In this document: piece after piece, positions 17,414 through 27,834 of the stretch
Layout of the letters: the number at the start of each line of letters is the position of its first letter
How positions within the stretch are numbered: position 1 is the stretch's first letter
Translations under genes and position numbers: made by a program
The notes under the pieces: model-generated
Told to the model about the DNA's origin: nothing
Database searches by the model: none
The model's input: only the letters and a program-made list of their open reading frames with translations
Origin: Bacteroidota bacterium
GTDB lineage: Bacteria > Bacteroidota > Bacteroidia > Chitinophagales > Chitinophagaceae
Direction: 5' to 3'
Length of the DNA: 63,725 nt
NCBI GenBank assembly: GCA_005798905.1
Contig: SYIK01000008.1
Coordinates: 1-63,725, forward strand

Positions 17414-18571
17414 ATGGAATACAGAAAATTCAGAGCAGATCAATTGTTTGATGGAAATCGACTTTATAAAAACGAAAAAATTTTAATTACCGATAGCACG
17501 GGTAAAATTATTGACTTAGTAAATGCGATGGATGTAGAAGAAGTTGAGCCTGCTGAAAGTGGTATATTGTCTCCCGGCTTTGTAAATTGTCATTGTCATC
17601 TCGAACTTAGTCATTTAAAAAATGTAATCCCACCCCATACGGGGCTAATTGATTTTTTATGCATGGTAGTTTCGAAAAGAAATTTTGATTCAAAAATTAT
17701 TAAACAAGCAATTGAAAATGCAGAAAAAGAAATTTTTGAAAATGGAACAGTTGCAGTGGGCGACATCAGCAATACTGCCGATACTGCATTCATAAAAAAC
17801 AAAAGTAAAATTCGTTGGCAAAATTTTGTAGAGGTATTAAATTTTACAGATGATAAGTTGGAAGAAAATTTATCGAACTATAAAAATGTAGCCAACCAAT
17901 TGATTGTTGACAATCCTACAACTTTAGTTCCGCATGCGCCGTACAGTATTTCTCCAAAAACTTTTCAATTGTTAAATCAATTGTCAAAAAATCAAATTAT
18001 CTCCATTCACAATCAAGAAAATCCTGCAGAAGATGAACTGTTCAAAACCGGTGGTGGTGCATATTTAAAGCTTTTTCAACTTTTTGGAATGGAAAAATCA
18101 CCTTTCCCGATTACGAATAAAAGTAGTGTTCGTTCTTATCTTCCTTATTTCAATAATGGACAAACAGTTTTGTTGATTCACAATACTTTTATGTCGGAAG
18201 AAGATATCGTTTGGGCAAATAATTATGCATCATCCAATCAAATAAAATTGGTTTATTGCTTTTGTATCAATGCCAATTTATACATTGAAAACAAAACGCC
18301 GAAACTTGAAAATTTTATTAAACATAATTGCAATATCGTTTTAGGAACGGACAGTTACAGCAGTAATTGGCAATTGAATATTGCAAAAGAAATTCAAACT
18401 GTTCGAAAACAATTTCCTTCCATCCCACTCGAAACTATTTTGCAGTGGTCAACTAAAAATGGAGCAAATGCATTGGCAATGGAAAACAAATTTGGTTGTT
18501 TTGAAAAAGGAACTACTCCTGGTGTAGTTTTAATTGCCAATGATTTCAGTAGTTCAAAAAGATTAATTTAA
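17414..18571 (+). CDS. Metal-dependent amidohydrolase (cytosine/aminofutalosine deaminase-like)
   Basis: 385 residues with the amidohydrolase metal sites: HCHLELSHL (metal-binding HxH) near residue 59, VPHAPYS in the middle, IHNQE as the third His site, LIHNTF as the fourth, and LGTDSYSSN with the catalytic Asp. This subfamily includes chlorohydrolases and aminofutalosine deaminase (MqnX) of the futalosine menaquinone route. Which substrate it uses cannot be told from sequence alone. Its stop overlaps the convergent recO stop by nine bases. Confidence 0.83.
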   Translation: MEYRKFRADQLFDGNRLYKNEKILITDSTGKIIDLVNAMDVEEVEPAESGILSPGFVNCHCHLELSHLKNVIPPHTGLIDFLCMVVSKRNFDSKIIKQAIENAEKEIFENGTVAVGDISNTADTAFIKNKSKIRWQNFVEVLNFTDDKLEENLSNYKNVANQLIVDNPTTLVPHAPYSISPKTFQLLNQLSKNQIISIHNQENPAEDELFKTGGGAYLKLFQLFGMEKSPFPITNKSSVRSYLPYFNNGQTVLLIHNTFMSEEDIVWANNYASSNQIKLVYCFCINANLYIENKTPKLENFIKHNCNIVLGTDSYSSNWQLNIAKEIQTVRKQFPSIPLETILQWSTKNGANALAMENKFGCFEKGTTPGVVLIANDFSSSKRLI

Positions 18572-19309
18572 TATTTCGCTCAAAACCGGCAAGGTTTTCA
18601 TTGTTCCAAAATCATGGATGTGCAAAGAGTAATAATTTATGTATGTCAATAAAAGACTGCGACGAAAGTTGTGGTTGAGCTTGATTGCTTCAAGATCTTC
18701 GAAGCTCGTCGCTTTTAGCAAATCTGCAGTAATAGTAGCTTGCTTATCGTTTAAAAAATGCGTATGTGTCGGTTGCGATGAAACAAATATTCCTTCTTTT
18801 AAATCAAACAATTTATTGGTTTCAGAAAAATTATTTTGCATCCCAAAACCTAAATTAGTAGCTAAATGCAATGCAAAAAATAAAGAAAAATTTGCCATCA
18901 CTTCCTCGCTACAATTATCCAAATTCATAAAAGCATTTTCACAAAAATGAAAAAGTTCGATATTCGTTTCCGGTTGTTTTAGCGCTTTGGTCAACAACTC
19001 CACCATAAAAAGGGCAACTGCATTTTTGGGAACATCAGAAAAAATATGCTGATACAAAAAACTCCATTTGAATTCTTTAATCCGTTGCAATCGATTTAAT
19101 TCGTTTTGATAAACTACCAAATCCAAAATTGCTGCATGCTGAAAAATTGCTGCACGACCGCTTCCCTTTTTGGAAACAGTTCGCACGCCATTTATCAAAT
19201 AAGTTTGAATACCGAAAGTTTCGGTAAGCACCGAAACAATCAAACTTGTTTCGCCGTATTTTATTGTGCGCAATACAATTCCTTTTGTTTTATGTAATTT
19301 TCCCGACAT
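18563..19309 (-). CDS. recO: DNA repair protein RecO
   Basis: Recombination mediator that helps load RecA at gaps together with RecR. The 248-residue protein starts with the OB-fold segment TKGIVLRTIKYGETSLIVSVLTE (residues 8-30 in part) followed by a helical C-terminal domain. The usual zinc cysteines are absent, as in many homologues. It lies 5 bases downstream of porZ, so the two genes are probably co-transcribed. Confidence 0.9.
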   Translation of the reverse strand: MSGKLHKTKGIVLRTIKYGETSLIVSVLTETFGIQTYLINGVRTVSKKGSGRAAIFQHAAILDLVVYQNELNRLQRIKEFKWSFLYQHIFSDVPKNAVALFMVELLTKALKQPETNIELFHFCENAFMNLDNCSEEVMANFSLFFALHLATNLGFGMQNNFSETNKLFDLKEGIFVSSQPTHTHFLNDKQATITADLLKATSFEDLEAIKLNHNFRRSLLLTYINYYSLHIHDFGTMKTLPVLSEILN

Positions 19310-19314
19310 GTAAT

Positions 19315-21615
19315 TTACTTGCTTATAAAAATAATTTTTGTTGCTACTTTTTCTTTTCCATTTTCATCGAGCAACAAAACAAAATAAATTCCACTTGAAA
19401 TTTTTCTTCCTTTATAATCTCTTCCATCCCAAACTACTTGCCCTCCCAATGCACGAGTTTGGTAAACTAAACGCCCATCCATTTCTACAATTTTTACAAA
19501 GGCATTATTCGCTAATCCACGAATAGCAATGGTTCCGTTAAAATTTGGCAGAACAGGATTGGGAAAAACAAGTACGTTCTCAAAATTTTCTTTTGCTTCC
19601 GATGCAGTACTTCGAAACGAACAGATTCCTTTTGCAGTTGCAAAAAAAACTTCTCCTGTTTCTCCGTTTATTGCCACATTTCGTACATCACTGTTTAAGA
19701 GTTTGCTATTCTCTTCTGTAAAATGATATACAATTTTCTCTCCATCTGCACTTACCAAATAAACTCCTTTTTTTGTTGCAACCCATTTTCTATCGGCGCC
19801 ATCAACTGCAATACTTTTTATTTCCTCTCCTTTAAAAAGATAAGAATTAAAACCACCTTGTTTTACAACAGGAATAAAAATAGCGCAACCTTGCGGCGAA
19901 AAAATTTGTTGCGTGCATTGTATTATTCCAATTCCATCATCTGTACCAATCCAAATATTGCCGCTTTTATCTTTTGCCAAACAAAGTACATTGTTGGAAG
20001 GAAGATTTCCATTTCCCAATCCGAACTTAAATAATTTCCATCGATCATCATTTGTATTATCAATTGTGTTAGCGTCATTAAAACAAATTAGTCCATTTCC
20101 TTTTGGAGCAACAATCCATTTTTGATTTTCGTCATCTACTACAATTTGTGCAACTGCATTTTCTTGAAGAAAAAAAGGTGGGGTAAACGCTTTCCAGCTT
20201 CCATCTTCTTTGCGTACACTTATATTTTTTGATGCACCATAATTACTTACCCACAAATTTTTATTTTCATCAAATGCAATACCGGCAATTCTATAACTAT
20301 TCAGATCAAACAACGCTGACTGCAGTGTAGAATTTTGTTTAAATATTTCAATGCTGTTATTTTTTTTAAAATGAATTAATCCATCGCCAAAAGAACCGCC
20401 CCAAATTGTTTCATCGCGTGGATCGATTGCAATTGAAGTAATATCTTTCACGGAATCCATTTGCGCATATTGAATTTCACTGTAATTCGTCCATTTGTTT
20501 TCAACATATTTATCAATCCCATTTTTATTATTTTGTCTTTGCCAATTAGAATTTACATGCCCTGCCGCAACATAAACTGTGTTATTTTTTACAACCATTT
20601 CGCCCATCGCGATGGATTGCGGCGAGTTGAGTTTATAGTTCTCAATTCCTGTATTCATAAATTTTGTTAAACCTTCGCTACTATCTGCCACCCAATATTC
20701 GTTGTTTGAAAAAATTGTTTTCGAAGGATTTTTTATCCAAGTAGAATTTTGCAACAGCCGCGAAACAGTTCCATCCATATTTAACGAAACCACTTTTGCA
20801 TTGTTGCCGTTTTTTAAACTCACGATTATTTTCCCTGAACTTGAATGAACATTCTTGATTTGCGTTTCTGTAAAAAACAAATTCCAAGCATTTCCGTTGA
20901 ACATAAAAATGGAATCGTTTTTTTCTACAAATTTTTTATTTTGAACTACAAACACATTCCTGCAAACTCCTGCTGATAATCCATTTGCGCCACTTACTAC
21001 TTCCCAATTCAAATAGTTTGAAGGGTTGGAATTATTAATTGAAATCTTTTTTAGCCCTTCCGCAGTTGCCGCAAAAAAATAAGCACTGTCTGCCGCAACG
21101 GAATTTATTTTTATTTTGCTACCTCCATTTCCAATAAACCAACTATCCTTTACTTCGTATTTTTCACTATCAATCATAATAATTCCAATTTCTGTTGAAA
21201 GATAAAATTTTCCATTTTTTGCAAAAACATGGTTTATAGTTTTATTACCAGGAATTGTTGAAAGAAAAATATCCGAAATTGTAAACACATCATTTCTGTA
21301 AACAATATCAACCATTGAATTGGAATAAGCAATCAACAATTTATTATTGCTATCGTCGTAGCCAATTGCACTGATTCCCGTTTCGCTCAACCCCGTCATT
21401 TTACTCATTCGCTCAATACTATTTTCAGCATTATTTATTGAAAACAAACTGTACGGAGTTGCACAATAAATTTTACCACTTCCAGCAACAACATCAATTG
21501 CAGATTTATAAGGAAGATGATCGCGCCAATTTCCAATGGGCTGTAATGATTGCTGCGCAAATCCTTCAAATGCAATTTGACAAACAAACAAAAACGCAAC
21601 TATTTTTTTTCTCAC
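19315..21615 (-). CDS. porZ: PorZ-like two-propeller protein with type IX C-terminal domain
   Basis: Secreted or surface protein, 766 residues. A signal peptide (KIVAFLFVCQIAFEGFA) is followed by NWRDHLPYKSAIDVV and many WD/two-component-regulator-type propeller repeats (for example NIWIGTDDGIGII and KWVATKKGVYLV). A C-terminal beta-sandwich with VFPNPV, NGTIAIRG and SSGIYFVLL is typical of type IX sorting domains. Length and two-propeller layout agree with PorZ, a component of the type IX attachment complex. The start codon is GTG (21615). Adjacent recO is consistent with what I know of this gene's neighbourhood in the phylum. Confidence 0.82.
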   Translation of the reverse strand: MRKKIVAFLFVCQIAFEGFAQQSLQPIGNWRDHLPYKSAIDVVAGSGKIYCATPYSLFSINNAENSIERMSKMTGLSETGISAIGYDDSNNKLLIAYSNSMVDIVYRNDVFTISDIFLSTIPGNKTINHVFAKNGKFYLSTEIGIIMIDSEKYEVKDSWFIGNGGSKIKINSVAADSAYFFAATAEGLKKISINNSNPSNYLNWEVVSGANGLSAGVCRNVFVVQNKKFVEKNDSIFMFNGNAWNLFFTETQIKNVHSSSGKIIVSLKNGNNAKVVSLNMDGTVSRLLQNSTWIKNPSKTIFSNNEYWVADSSEGLTKFMNTGIENYKLNSPQSIAMGEMVVKNNTVYVAAGHVNSNWQRQNNKNGIDKYVENKWTNYSEIQYAQMDSVKDITSIAIDPRDETIWGGSFGDGLIHFKKNNSIEIFKQNSTLQSALFDLNSYRIAGIAFDENKNLWVSNYGASKNISVRKEDGSWKAFTPPFFLQENAVAQIVVDDENQKWIVAPKGNGLICFNDANTIDNTNDDRWKLFKFGLGNGNLPSNNVLCLAKDKSGNIWIGTDDGIGIIQCTQQIFSPQGCAIFIPVVKQGGFNSYLFKGEEIKSIAVDGADRKWVATKKGVYLVSADGEKIVYHFTEENSKLLNSDVRNVAINGETGEVFFATAKGICSFRSTASEAKENFENVLVFPNPVLPNFNGTIAIRGLANNAFVKIVEMDGRLVYQTRALGGQVVWDGRDYKGRKISSGIYFVLLLDENGKEKVATKIIFISK

Positions 21616-21663
21616 AGTTCAAATGTATTCATCCTAAATTAAATGATTGGCTTTGATTAAAGA

Positions 21664-21692
21664 TTGGTTTCGAAGTATTTTATGTTTCTTTG
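21664..21692 (+). promoter_or_regulatory. Predicted promoter of the RND/MMPL gene
   Basis: TTG at 21664-21666 and TTTCTTTG at 21685-21692 (one base from TAnnTTTG) are 18 bases apart. A start point about five bases downstream gives a leader of roughly 20-25 bases before ATG 21719. Confidence 0.5.
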
Positions 21693-21718
21693 CCGTTTGA
21701 AACGCAAATAAAGTTTTT

Positions 21719-24046
21719 ATGTGGGCTAAAACTGGGCAATTCATTTTAAAATTCAGAATTTACCTATTACTTATTGTGGCTATAGCTACGGCTTTCATGG
21801 CTTTTCAGGCAAAGAAAGTTCAATTGAGTTATGAATTTTCTAGAGCTATCCCGACCGACCATCCCAAATTAAAAATATATAACGATTTCAAAAAACAATT
21901 TGGAGAAGATGGAAATTTATTGGTGTTCGGTTTTCAATCGAACAAACTTTTTGAAAAAGATTTGTTTAATCAATACAAAGAATTAACGCAAAAAATAAAA
22001 AATGAAGTTGGGGTAGAAGATATAATTGCAACAACTACTGCAATAAATCTTATAAAAAATTCGGAGACGGAAAAATTAAGTGCAACGCAAATTTTCAAAG
22101 AAGGAATATTGACACAAATAGAAATTGATAGTTGCAAATCTGTTTTTCTTCAGCTTCCTTTTTACCAAAATTTGCTTTACAATTCCGAAACAAATGCATG
22201 GCTGACGGGTGTGCGCATCAATAAAGAAGTTTTACAAACTTCAAAAAGAATTGATGTTGTAAACAACATTGTTGCACTTGCAGACAATTTTGGAAAAGCA
22301 AACAATCTTGAAATTCACTCAAGTGGTTTGCCTTTAATTAGAACTATTATCGCAAAAAGAATTGCCGATGAAATGCAATGGTTTTTGGCTGCATCCGTAA
22401 TTCTTTCCGCATTTATTCTTCTACTTTTCTTTCGTTCTTTTAGCGCCATGTTTCTTTCGCTACTTGTAGTTGCGATCGGTGTCATTTTCAGTTTGGGAAC
22501 AATTGTATTATTTGATTATAAAATAACTTTACTTACTGCATTAATTCCTCCTTTGTTGGTAGTAATTGGTATTCCCAATTGTATTTATTTTTTGAATAAA
22601 TTTCATACAGCGTATAATGCAACGGGCAATAAACACAACTCCTTAATATTAATGTTGGACAAAATGGGAATTGTAACCCTGTTCTGCAATATTGCCGCCG
22701 CCATTGGGTTTGCAGTTTTTGTTTTAACAAAAAGTGAAATCTTAAAAGAGTTTGGTGTTGTGGCAGGAATTAATATTTTGTTGCTTTTTTTTATCTCGTT
22801 AATTATTATCCCGTGTGTGTTGAGTTATTTACCAAAACCAAAAAGTCGGCACACAAAATATTTACATAATACCAGATTAAAACGCTGGTTAGATAGATTG
22901 GAACTTTGGTCATTAAATCATAGAAAAACAATTTATGGTATTACCATTATTGTTGTTGTTTTTGGAATTGCAGGAATGTTTAAATTGAAAAATGAAGCGT
23001 TTATCGTTGACGATCTTCCTAAAACAGACAAAGTATATTCCGATCTGAAATTTTTTGAAAAACATTTTAGCGGCGTGATGCCTTTGGAAATTGTTGTAAA
23101 CACCAAAAAGAAATACGGAGTTAGTCGCAACTTAAATAATCTAATTCGCATTGATTCTCTTTCTGCATTTCTAAATTCAATGCCCGACATTGGCAAACCG
23201 CTGAATATTACTGAAGGTTTGAAATTTGCCAAACAAGCTTTTTTCGAAGGTGAAATGCAGCAATACACAATGCCTTCCGAGTTTGACCTGCCGGTACTTC
23301 AGCCATATCTTAATTTTAAAAATGATTCCACTTCACCGAAAAATTCTTTTGCCAAACTTGTTTCTTCTTTTATGGATAACGAAAAACAAATTGCAAGAAT
23401 TAGTGTAAACATGGCCGATGTGGGAAGTTATCGTTTACCGATTTTGCTCGACAGTATTCAACAAAGAGCAAACGAATTATTTGATAAAGAAAAATACAAT
23501 GTAGAATTAACCGGATCGAGTGTAACTTTTGTAGAAGGAAGTCGGTTTATTATTAATGGTTTAAAAGAAAGTGTAATTTGGGCATTTGCACTCATTGCAC
23601 TTTGTATGCTTTATCTTTTCCGTTCGTGGCGAATTTTAATTTGTTCGTTGGTACCAAATATTATCCCACTTATTGTAACAGCCGGTGTAATGGGGTGGAT
23701 GGGCGTTCGCATAAAACCATCCACTGTATTAATTTTCAGCATCACTTTAGGAATTGCAATTGATGTAACAATTCGTTTTTTAGTAAATTACAAACAAGAA
23801 TTGAAACGAAATAATTACAATGTAAAACAAACTGTAATCGACACCATTCACGGAACAGGTATCAGCATCGTTTATACTTCTTTGGTGCTGATTGCAGGAT
23901 TTATAATTTTTTGTTTCAGCAGTTTTGGAGGAACACAATCGTTGGGATGGCTAACTTCCCTTACGTTGGTTATTGCAACAATTACTAACCTTGTTTTACT
24001 GCCAACTCTTTTGATTTCTTTTTCAAAATCAACTTCGAAAAAATAA
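21719..24046 (+). CDS. RND-superfamily exporter (MMPL/patched-like)
   Basis: Inner-membrane protein of 775 residues with the two-fold RND design: one N-terminal membrane helix, a large soluble domain (about 35-215), a group of helices (about 220-390), a second helix and soluble domain (about 410-620), and a final helix group. Motifs include PPLLVVIGIPNCIYFLNKFH and GIAIDVTIRFLVNYK, the conserved fourth-helix regions with charged residues. Homologues export lipids or hydrophobic molecules, including hopanoid-type RND exporters; the substrate here is unknown. Ends two bases from the convergent TlpA-like gene. Confidence 0.87.
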   Translation: MWAKTGQFILKFRIYLLLIVAIATAFMAFQAKKVQLSYEFSRAIPTDHPKLKIYNDFKKQFGEDGNLLVFGFQSNKLFEKDLFNQYKELTQKIKNEVGVEDIIATTTAINLIKNSETEKLSATQIFKEGILTQIEIDSCKSVFLQLPFYQNLLYNSETNAWLTGVRINKEVLQTSKRIDVVNNIVALADNFGKANNLEIHSSGLPLIRTIIAKRIADEMQWFLAASVILSAFILLLFFRSFSAMFLSLLVVAIGVIFSLGTIVLFDYKITLLTALIPPLLVVIGIPNCIYFLNKFHTAYNATGNKHNSLILMLDKMGIVTLFCNIAAAIGFAVFVLTKSEILKEFGVVAGINILLLFFISLIIIPCVLSYLPKPKSRHTKYLHNTRLKRWLDRLELWSLNHRKTIYGITIIVVVFGIAGMFKLKNEAFIVDDLPKTDKVYSDLKFFEKHFSGVMPLEIVVNTKKKYGVSRNLNNLIRIDSLSAFLNSMPDIGKPLNITEGLKFAKQAFFEGEMQQYTMPSEFDLPVLQPYLNFKNDSTSPKNSFAKLVSSFMDNEKQIARISVNMADVGSYRLPILLDSIQQRANELFDKEKYNVELTGSSVTFVEGSRFIINGLKESVIWAFALIALCMLYLFRSWRILICSLVPNIIPLIVTAGVMGWMGVRIKPSTVLIFSITLGIAIDVTIRFLVNYKQELKRNNYNVKQTVIDTIHGTGISIVYTSLVLIAGFIIFCFSSFGGTQSLGWLTSLTLVIATITNLVLLPTLLISFSKSTSKK

Positions 24047-24048
24047 TG

Positions 24049-25200
24049 TTATTGATTTAGAAATTTTTCAAGCGTTGCTTCTAATTCCTCTCCGCGTAAA
24101 TTTTCTGCAATTATTTTTCCGTATGGATCTACCAATACATTAAAAGGAATTCCTTCTATTCGGTAAAGTGCGACCATTTCGCTTTCCCATTTTTTTAAAT
24201 CGCTTACATGCATCCAATTCAAATTATCTTTTACAATTGCTTTTTTCCATGCTGTTAAATCATTGTCCAACGAAACACCCAAAATGGTAAAATTTTTATT
24301 TTTAAATTTATTATATGCATTAACAACATTTGGATTTTCATTTCTGCAAGGTCCGCACCAACTTGCCCAAAAATCAACCAACACATATTTTCCTTTAAAC
24401 TCGCTAAGCTTGTGTAGTACTCCTTCGGTGTCGGGTAAAGAAATTTCGGGTGCATTTTTTCCAACCCATCCCAATTTATTTATTTCTGCGTCAATCGAAT
24501 TTTTTGCAGCAATAATAGAAGCGTTTTCTGGAAACCTAACTGCTAATTCATTTATGATGCTTTGTATTTCTTCTATGGAAAAACTAAGCAATCCTGAAAC
24601 AGGATTGCCCGCAATAATTTGGTAAGAAGAAAGAAGAAACAAACAAAATACTCCGCTTTTGGAATTCTTGATTAATTCAAGTGTATAATTTTTAAACTCT
24701 TGGTTAATTTTTTGAGTCGCTATATTAATGGAATCAAGTTGAATTTTATTTGTGCTTGTATTCTTTAAACTGTCGGAAACATGGCGTGAACTGGAAAGTA
24801 ACGGTAAAATATCATTTACTTTTTCTTGAAAACTATTTATTGCAATACTTGTAACTGAACCGTCAACTTTGTATTTATTACTTCTATCGTTCATGTCTGC
24901 TTCCACCGAAATTTTAGCAATATCATTTATCAAATAAATTGGTTGATGCATTTCTACTATTCGCAACCAATATAAATTTTCTCCTTTTGTATTTGTTCTT
25001 AATAAAAATTGTCCATTTTCGCCAATAACTGCAGAATCCATTTGTGTCCATTGAGAGCCGTCCAATTGCACTTCTTCGAGGTAGATTTTTTTTGATTGGC
25101 CGTTTTTTATTGTTCCAACAACTGTAAACTTTTCACCATTTTCATTGTTACAAGCAATAAAAAAAATTGAAATAAATAAAGAATAAATTATTCGACGCAT
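24049..25200 (-). CDS. TlpA-like thiol-disulfide oxidoreductase lipoprotein with DUF4369
   Basis: 383 residues. The signal peptide ends at a lipobox cysteine (SIFFIACNN). Next is a DUF4369-type beta domain (TVVGTIKNGQSKKIYLEEV), a helical middle, and a C-terminal thioredoxin fold with GKYVLVDFWASWCGPCRNEN, the redox-active CGPC. It probably reduces or isomerises disulfides in periplasmic proteins. The start is ATG 25200; 11 further codons are open upstream but precede the signal peptide. It follows alaS by 10 bases. Confidence 0.92.
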   Translation of the reverse strand: MRRIIYSLFISIFFIACNNENGEKFTVVGTIKNGQSKKIYLEEVQLDGSQWTQMDSAVIGENGQFLLRTNTKGENLYWLRIVEMHQPIYLINDIAKISVEADMNDRSNKYKVDGSVTSIAINSFQEKVNDILPLLSSSRHVSDSLKNTSTNKIQLDSINIATQKINQEFKNYTLELIKNSKSGVFCLFLLSSYQIIAGNPVSGLLSFSIEEIQSIINELAVRFPENASIIAAKNSIDAEINKLGWVGKNAPEISLPDTEGVLHKLSEFKGKYVLVDFWASWCGPCRNENPNVVNAYNKFKNKNFTILGVSLDNDLTAWKKAIVKDNLNWMHVSDLKKWESEMVALYRIEGIPFNVLVDPYGKIIAENLRGEELEATLEKFLNQ

Positions 25201-25210
25201 TTTTGATTTA

Positions 25211-27829
25211 TTATAATTTTCCTTTAATTGCATTTACTATTTCGTTAAACTTCGTTTTGTCTTGTCCTCCGGCCGTTGCCAATGATTTTTTTCCGCCGCC
25301 GCCGCCAATTATCAACGGAGCAACAATTTCTTTAACCCATTTGCTTGCATCATGTTGATTTTTTTCAACAACCGATTCTGCAATACTTATGGCAACAAAT
25401 ATTTTTTCATCAACAATTGCACTTAAAACAATAACAGCATTTTCAATATGTTGCTGCATTTCGTAACAAAGTTTTTTCAGCAAGTCTGCGTTGTCAAGCT
25501 CTACTAATTCTCCAATAAAATTGATATTATTTACGTTATTTACTTTTTGTAACAAAGCATTTTGCAAATTCAATACTATTTTTTTTTCTGCTTGTTCTAA
25601 CAATTTTTTCAGTTCATTGTTTTCCTGCAACGTATTTGCAACCGATTTAAAAATATCTTTCGGGTTTTTAAATTCAGTTTTCAATTTTTCCAATTGCAAT
25701 TTTATTTTTTCAAAATTTTTCTCAGCAGCCAATCCGCAAACAGCTTCCAATCTTCTCACACCCGCTGCCACTGCAGCTTCGTGAAGTATTGTAAACAAAC
25801 CAAGTTGCCCAGTTGCGCCCACATGCGTTCCTCCGCACAATTCAATCGAATACGAAGGATCAATAATTACTACACGAACTTTGTCTCCGTATTTTTCTCC
25901 GAACAATGCCATCGCTCCCAACTTCAATGCTTCTTCTTTTGGCAATTCTTTAATCACCACCGAAATATTTTGACGAATTTTTTCATTCACCATTTTTTCA
26001 ATTGATGAAATTTCTTCCTTTGTCAATTTCGCAAAATGTGAAAAATCAAAACGAAAATGATCTGCATTTACCAACGAACCTTTTTGCTCCACATGTTTTC
26101 CAAGTACTTTTCTTAATGCTGCGTGTAATAAATGTGTAGCAGAATGATGCACCGCAATATTATTTCGTCTTTCTTCATTCACTTTTGCATTTACCAACTC
26201 ACTAATATTTTCTGGAATGGATGTGGTAACATGAATAATTAAGTCATTGTCTTTTTTGGTGTCGATAACTTCTATCGTATTTGCTCCAAGGCTTAACCGG
26301 CCTGCATCTCCAACCTGTCCACCACTTTCGGCATAAAATGGAGTTTGTTCCAAAACAAGTTGATAAAGTTCATTGCCTTTTGCTTTTACTTTTCGATACT
26401 TGGCAACTTTTGTAGTTGTTTCCAATTGATGATATCCAACAAATTCATTTCCCTTGTTTGTTGTTAATGCAATCCAATCTCCAGCATCAACAACCGTTGC
26501 GGCGCGGCTTCTTTGTTTTTGTTGCTGCATTTCATTTTCAAAACCGGATTCATCAATTGATATATTATTTTCATTTGCAATCAAACGCGTAAGGTCAATT
26601 GGAAATCCATACGTGTCATAAAGTTCAAATGCATTTTTCCCCGAAATCATCTTTGTTGTTGCAGTAAAAAGAATATCATCCATCCTTTTCAACCCTTTTC
26701 CCAATGTTCGCAAAAAAGTTTCTTCTTCTTCTTTTACAACTTTGGAAACAAATTCTTTTTGTTTGTGTAATTCAGGAAATATTTCTTCAAACTGTTTTGC
26801 AATAACCGGAATTAATTGAAACAACAATGGTTGTTTATAATCGAGATAAGAATAATAATAGCGCACTGCCCGACGAAGAATTCTGCGAATTACATATCCC
26901 GCGCCAGTACTGGAAGGCAGTTGGCCATCAGCAATTGTAAATCCGATTGCACGAATATGATCTGCCAATACGCGAAATGAAATCGCTAATTTAGAATCGC
27001 TGCTGTCATATTTTTTATTGGTTATTTTTTCTGTTGCTGCAATTGTTCCGGAAAAAATATCGGTGTCGTAATTCGAATTTTTCCCTTGCAGCACACGCAC
27101 CAATCGCTCCAATCCCATTCCAGTATCAACATGTTTTTCTGCTAATGGAAAAAGGCTTCCGTTTTTTTGACGATTGAATTGTATAAATACATTATTCCAA
27201 ATTTCAATTACTTGCGGATGATCGTTATTGACTAGCTCTTTTCCATTTATTTTTTTTCGCTCTTCGTCCGATCTGCAATCCACATGAATTTCAGTACAAG
27301 GCCCACAAGGGCCGGTATCGCCCATTTCCCAAAAATTATCTTTTTTATTCCCTAATAATATTCGATCAGCTGCAATAAAATTTTTCCAAGTTTCAAAAGC
27401 TTCTTCATCTTTTTCAAGATTTTCTTTTGCATCACCTTCGAAAATGGTAACGTAAAGTCGATCTTTGGGAATTTTGAATTCTTCGGTTAACAGTTCCCAA
27501 CTCCATGCAATGGCTTCTTTTTTAAAATAATCGCCAAAGCTCCAATTGCCCAACATTTCAAACATCGTGTGATGGTATGTATCAACACCAACTTCTTCCA
27601 AGTCGTTGTGTTTGCCACTTACGCGTAAACATTTTTGCGTGTCAACTACCCGCTTTTGTACAATTGGTTTGTTTCCTAAGAAAAAATCTTTGAACTGATT
27701 CATCCCAGCATTTGTGAACATCAAAGTCGGATCGTCTTTTACAACAATTGGCGACGACGGAACAAATGCGTGGTTTTTAGATTCAAAAAAATCAAAAAAT
27801 TTCTTTCTAATTTCAGGAGCAGTCAGCAT
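25211..27829 (-). CDS. alaS: Alanine-tRNA ligase
   Basis: 872-residue class II synthetase. The aminoacylation domain starts LTAPEIRKKFFDFFESKNH and holds MNQFKDFFLGNKP, SGKHNDLEEVGVDTYHHTMFE (in two parts) and DTGPCGPCTEIH. The editing domain has HHSATHLLHAALR and CGGTHV, which bind zinc and remove mischarged Ser and Gly. The C-Ala domain ends GGGGGKKSLATAGGQD. ATG 27829 is chosen over an in-frame TTG at 27841. Length is normal. Confidence 0.97.
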   Translation of the reverse strand: MLTAPEIRKKFFDFFESKNHAFVPSSPIVVKDDPTLMFTNAGMNQFKDFFLGNKPIVQKRVVDTQKCLRVSGKHNDLEEVGVDTYHHTMFEMLGNWSFGDYFKKEAIAWSWELLTEEFKIPKDRLYVTIFEGDAKENLEKDEEAFETWKNFIAADRILLGNKKDNFWEMGDTGPCGPCTEIHVDCRSDEERKKINGKELVNNDHPQVIEIWNNVFIQFNRQKNGSLFPLAEKHVDTGMGLERLVRVLQGKNSNYDTDIFSGTIAATEKITNKKYDSSDSKLAISFRVLADHIRAIGFTIADGQLPSSTGAGYVIRRILRRAVRYYYSYLDYKQPLLFQLIPVIAKQFEEIFPELHKQKEFVSKVVKEEEETFLRTLGKGLKRMDDILFTATTKMISGKNAFELYDTYGFPIDLTRLIANENNISIDESGFENEMQQQKQRSRAATVVDAGDWIALTTNKGNEFVGYHQLETTTKVAKYRKVKAKGNELYQLVLEQTPFYAESGGQVGDAGRLSLGANTIEVIDTKKDNDLIIHVTTSIPENISELVNAKVNEERRNNIAVHHSATHLLHAALRKVLGKHVEQKGSLVNADHFRFDFSHFAKLTKEEISSIEKMVNEKIRQNISVVIKELPKEEALKLGAMALFGEKYGDKVRVVIIDPSYSIELCGGTHVGATGQLGLFTILHEAAVAAGVRRLEAVCGLAAEKNFEKIKLQLEKLKTEFKNPKDIFKSVANTLQENNELKKLLEQAEKKIVLNLQNALLQKVNNVNNINFIGELVELDNADLLKKLCYEMQQHIENAVIVLSAIVDEKIFVAISIAESVVEKNQHDASKWVKEIVAPLIIGGGGGKKSLATAGGQDKTKFNEIVNAIKGKL

Positions 27830-27834
27830 ACAAA

